Source: Methylovulum sp.
GTDB taxonomy: Bacteria; Pseudomonadota; Gammaproteobacteria; Methylococcales; Methylomonadaceae
DNA: 64,000 nucleotides
Reading direction: 5' to 3'
Assembly (NCBI RefSeq): GCF_028687615.1
Contig: NZ_JAQTZU010000008.1
Location: forward strand, 62,001 to 126,000
Shown: one piece after another, positions 63,367 to 64,000 of the stretch
Layout of the letters: every line of letters starts with the position of its first letter
Position numbering within the stretch: the first letter of the stretch is position 1
Notes under the pieces: model-generated
Seen by the model: only the letters and a program-made list of their open reading frames with translations
Database searches by the model: none
Told to the model about the DNA's origin: nothing
Program-made: the position numbers and the translations under genes

Positions 63367-64000
63367 GTGGCGATTTCTGACAAACAAAAAGCCATCCTCA
63401 AGGTGTTGGCAGACGGGGAGTTTCATTCCGGCACCGAGCTGGCGGACAGTTTAGGGGTAAGCCGTTCTGCCGTGTGGAAACAATTGGCAGGATTGGCGGA
63501 TTTGGGTTTGCAGCATTTGGCCGTTAGGGGCAAGGGCTACCGGCTCGAAAAACCGCTGGAATTGCTTTGCCAAACCGAGATTTTTAGCCGATTGAATTCC
63601 AGTCCGCAACGGATTCTGCAAGGCTTGGAAATCCATGACCAAATCGATTCCACCAATGCCTATCTCGCCCAACTAGCCCAATTGGATTCACCATCCGGTA
63701 CCGTGTGTTTCGCCGAGCATCAAACTGCCGGCAAAGGCCGTCGGGGGCGGCAATGGGCATCGCCGTTCGGCAGCAATTTGTATCTGTCAATACTGTGGCG
63801 CTTCCCGCAAGGCTATGCCAGCACCTCTGGATTAAGCCTGGCGATGGGCGTTGCCGTGATCCGCGCTTTGCAAGAGCAGCAAATCCATCCGGTAGGCTTG
63901 AAGTGGCCTAATGACATCATTAGCTCGGGCAAAAAACTCGGCGGTATTTTGATCGAAGTCTCCGGTGAAAGTGAAGGGCCTTGTACCGCAGTGATCGGTT
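63367..64000 (+). CDS. birA: Biotin ligase / biotin operon repressor BirA, cut by window end
   Basis: BirA attaches biotin to its carrier protein and, in the long form, represses biotin genes. The frame starts at GTG (63367) and is open to the window end (about 211 residues). Residues 1-65 are the DNA-binding helix-turn-helix (GTELADSLGVSRSAVWKQL). The ligase domain follows, with IDSTNAYL near 98, the biotinyl-AMP loop GKGRRGRQW near 124-132, and GLKWPNDI near 178-185. It is thus the bifunctional form. The C-terminal domain lies beyond the window. Confidence 0.93.
   Translation, partial: MAISDKQKAILKVLADGEFHSGTELADSLGVSRSAVWKQLAGLADLGLQHLAVRGKGYRLEKPLELLCQTEIFSRLNSSPQRILQGLEIHDQIDSTNAYLAQLAQLDSPSGTVCFAEHQTAGKGRRGRQWASPFGSNLYLSILWRFPQGYASTSGLSLAMGVAVIRALQEQQIHPVGLKWPNDIISSGKKLGGILIEVSGESEGPCTAVIG

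Overview
The window is a chromosomal segment of moderate GC from a gammaproteobacterium. Several gene orders are typical of that class: rpsU-yqeY-dnaG-rpoD followed by a CAU-anticodon tRNA, lepA-lepB-DUF4845-rnc-era-recO, and aroC next to prmB. Individual proteins (EttA, E. coli-type SpeD, a Clp/Vfr-like Crp, RsmJ) and the style of dispersed short palindromic repeats would fit a Methylococcales-like (methanotroph or methylotroph) genome. No methane-oxidation gene is visible, so that narrower placement is inference.

Layout. 1-3197 (minus): a very large membrane-anchored exported protein that runs off the left edge. 3688-5318: a sulfotransferase-like and a family-2 glycosyltransferase gene. 5563-7166: convergent plsY and tsaD. 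7269-11745: the macromolecular-synthesis operon rpsU, yqeY, dnaG, rpoD, then tRNA-Ile2 and a hairpin terminator. 11786-15210: an activated-methyl-cycle block metK, ahcY, metF. 15238-20899: a small unknown gene, a 1231-residue double glycosyltransferase and a convergent FAD oxidoreductase. 21121-24837 (minus): aroC, prmB, a TPR lipoprotein and ssb. 25063-28201 (minus): an Hsp70-like ATPase, a DUF2760 membrane protein and a small exported protein; then htpX. 29301-33265: a repeat-rich stretch around a sorbosone-dehydrogenase-like protein, a MerR-B12 regulator and a YcgN-like protein. 33342-38877: PAS/SpoIIE phosphatase, ettA, a decayed phosphoesterase, speD and an OsmC protein. 39016-45136: clp/vfr, then lepA-lepB-DUF4845-rnc-era-recO.

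45214-60150 is the most unusual part. It is an iron-sulfur assembly (SUF) operon, sufR-sufB-sufC-sufD-sufS-sufU, with a Rieske ferredoxin further downstream. All four junctions between the structural genes sufB, C, D, S and U are occupied by accessory genes. Between sufB and sufC lie an MNT-type nucleotidyltransferase, a DNA methyltransferase, a restriction-endonuclease-like protein and a DUF2281 antitoxin-like protein. Between sufC and sufD lies a DUF262 protein with a HEPN RNase-like protein. Between sufD and sufS lie a DUF2721 membrane protein and an antisense Uma2 nuclease. Between sufS and sufU lie a DUF4365 protein, an unrecognised 377-residue partner and HicBA. Most cargo is co-directional and tightly packed against the suf genes, as if co-transcribed under the SufR-type promoter at 45160-45194. 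Several of the inserted genes are visibly more AT-rich than the suf genes. The pattern reads as an essential operon used as a repeated landing and storage site for defence and toxin-antitoxin modules.

The right end (60234-64000) carries a c-type-haem-motif exported protein, a second Crp-family regulator with an intact cyclic-nucleotide motif, and the start of birA.

Mobile or repeat DNA is limited to short non-coding elements: two inverted copies of a 188-189 bp MITE with matching 3-bp target duplications, a pair of covarying 33-bp palindromes, and a nested inverted-repeat cluster at 32892-33265. No complete insertion sequence, prophage or CRISPR array is seen.
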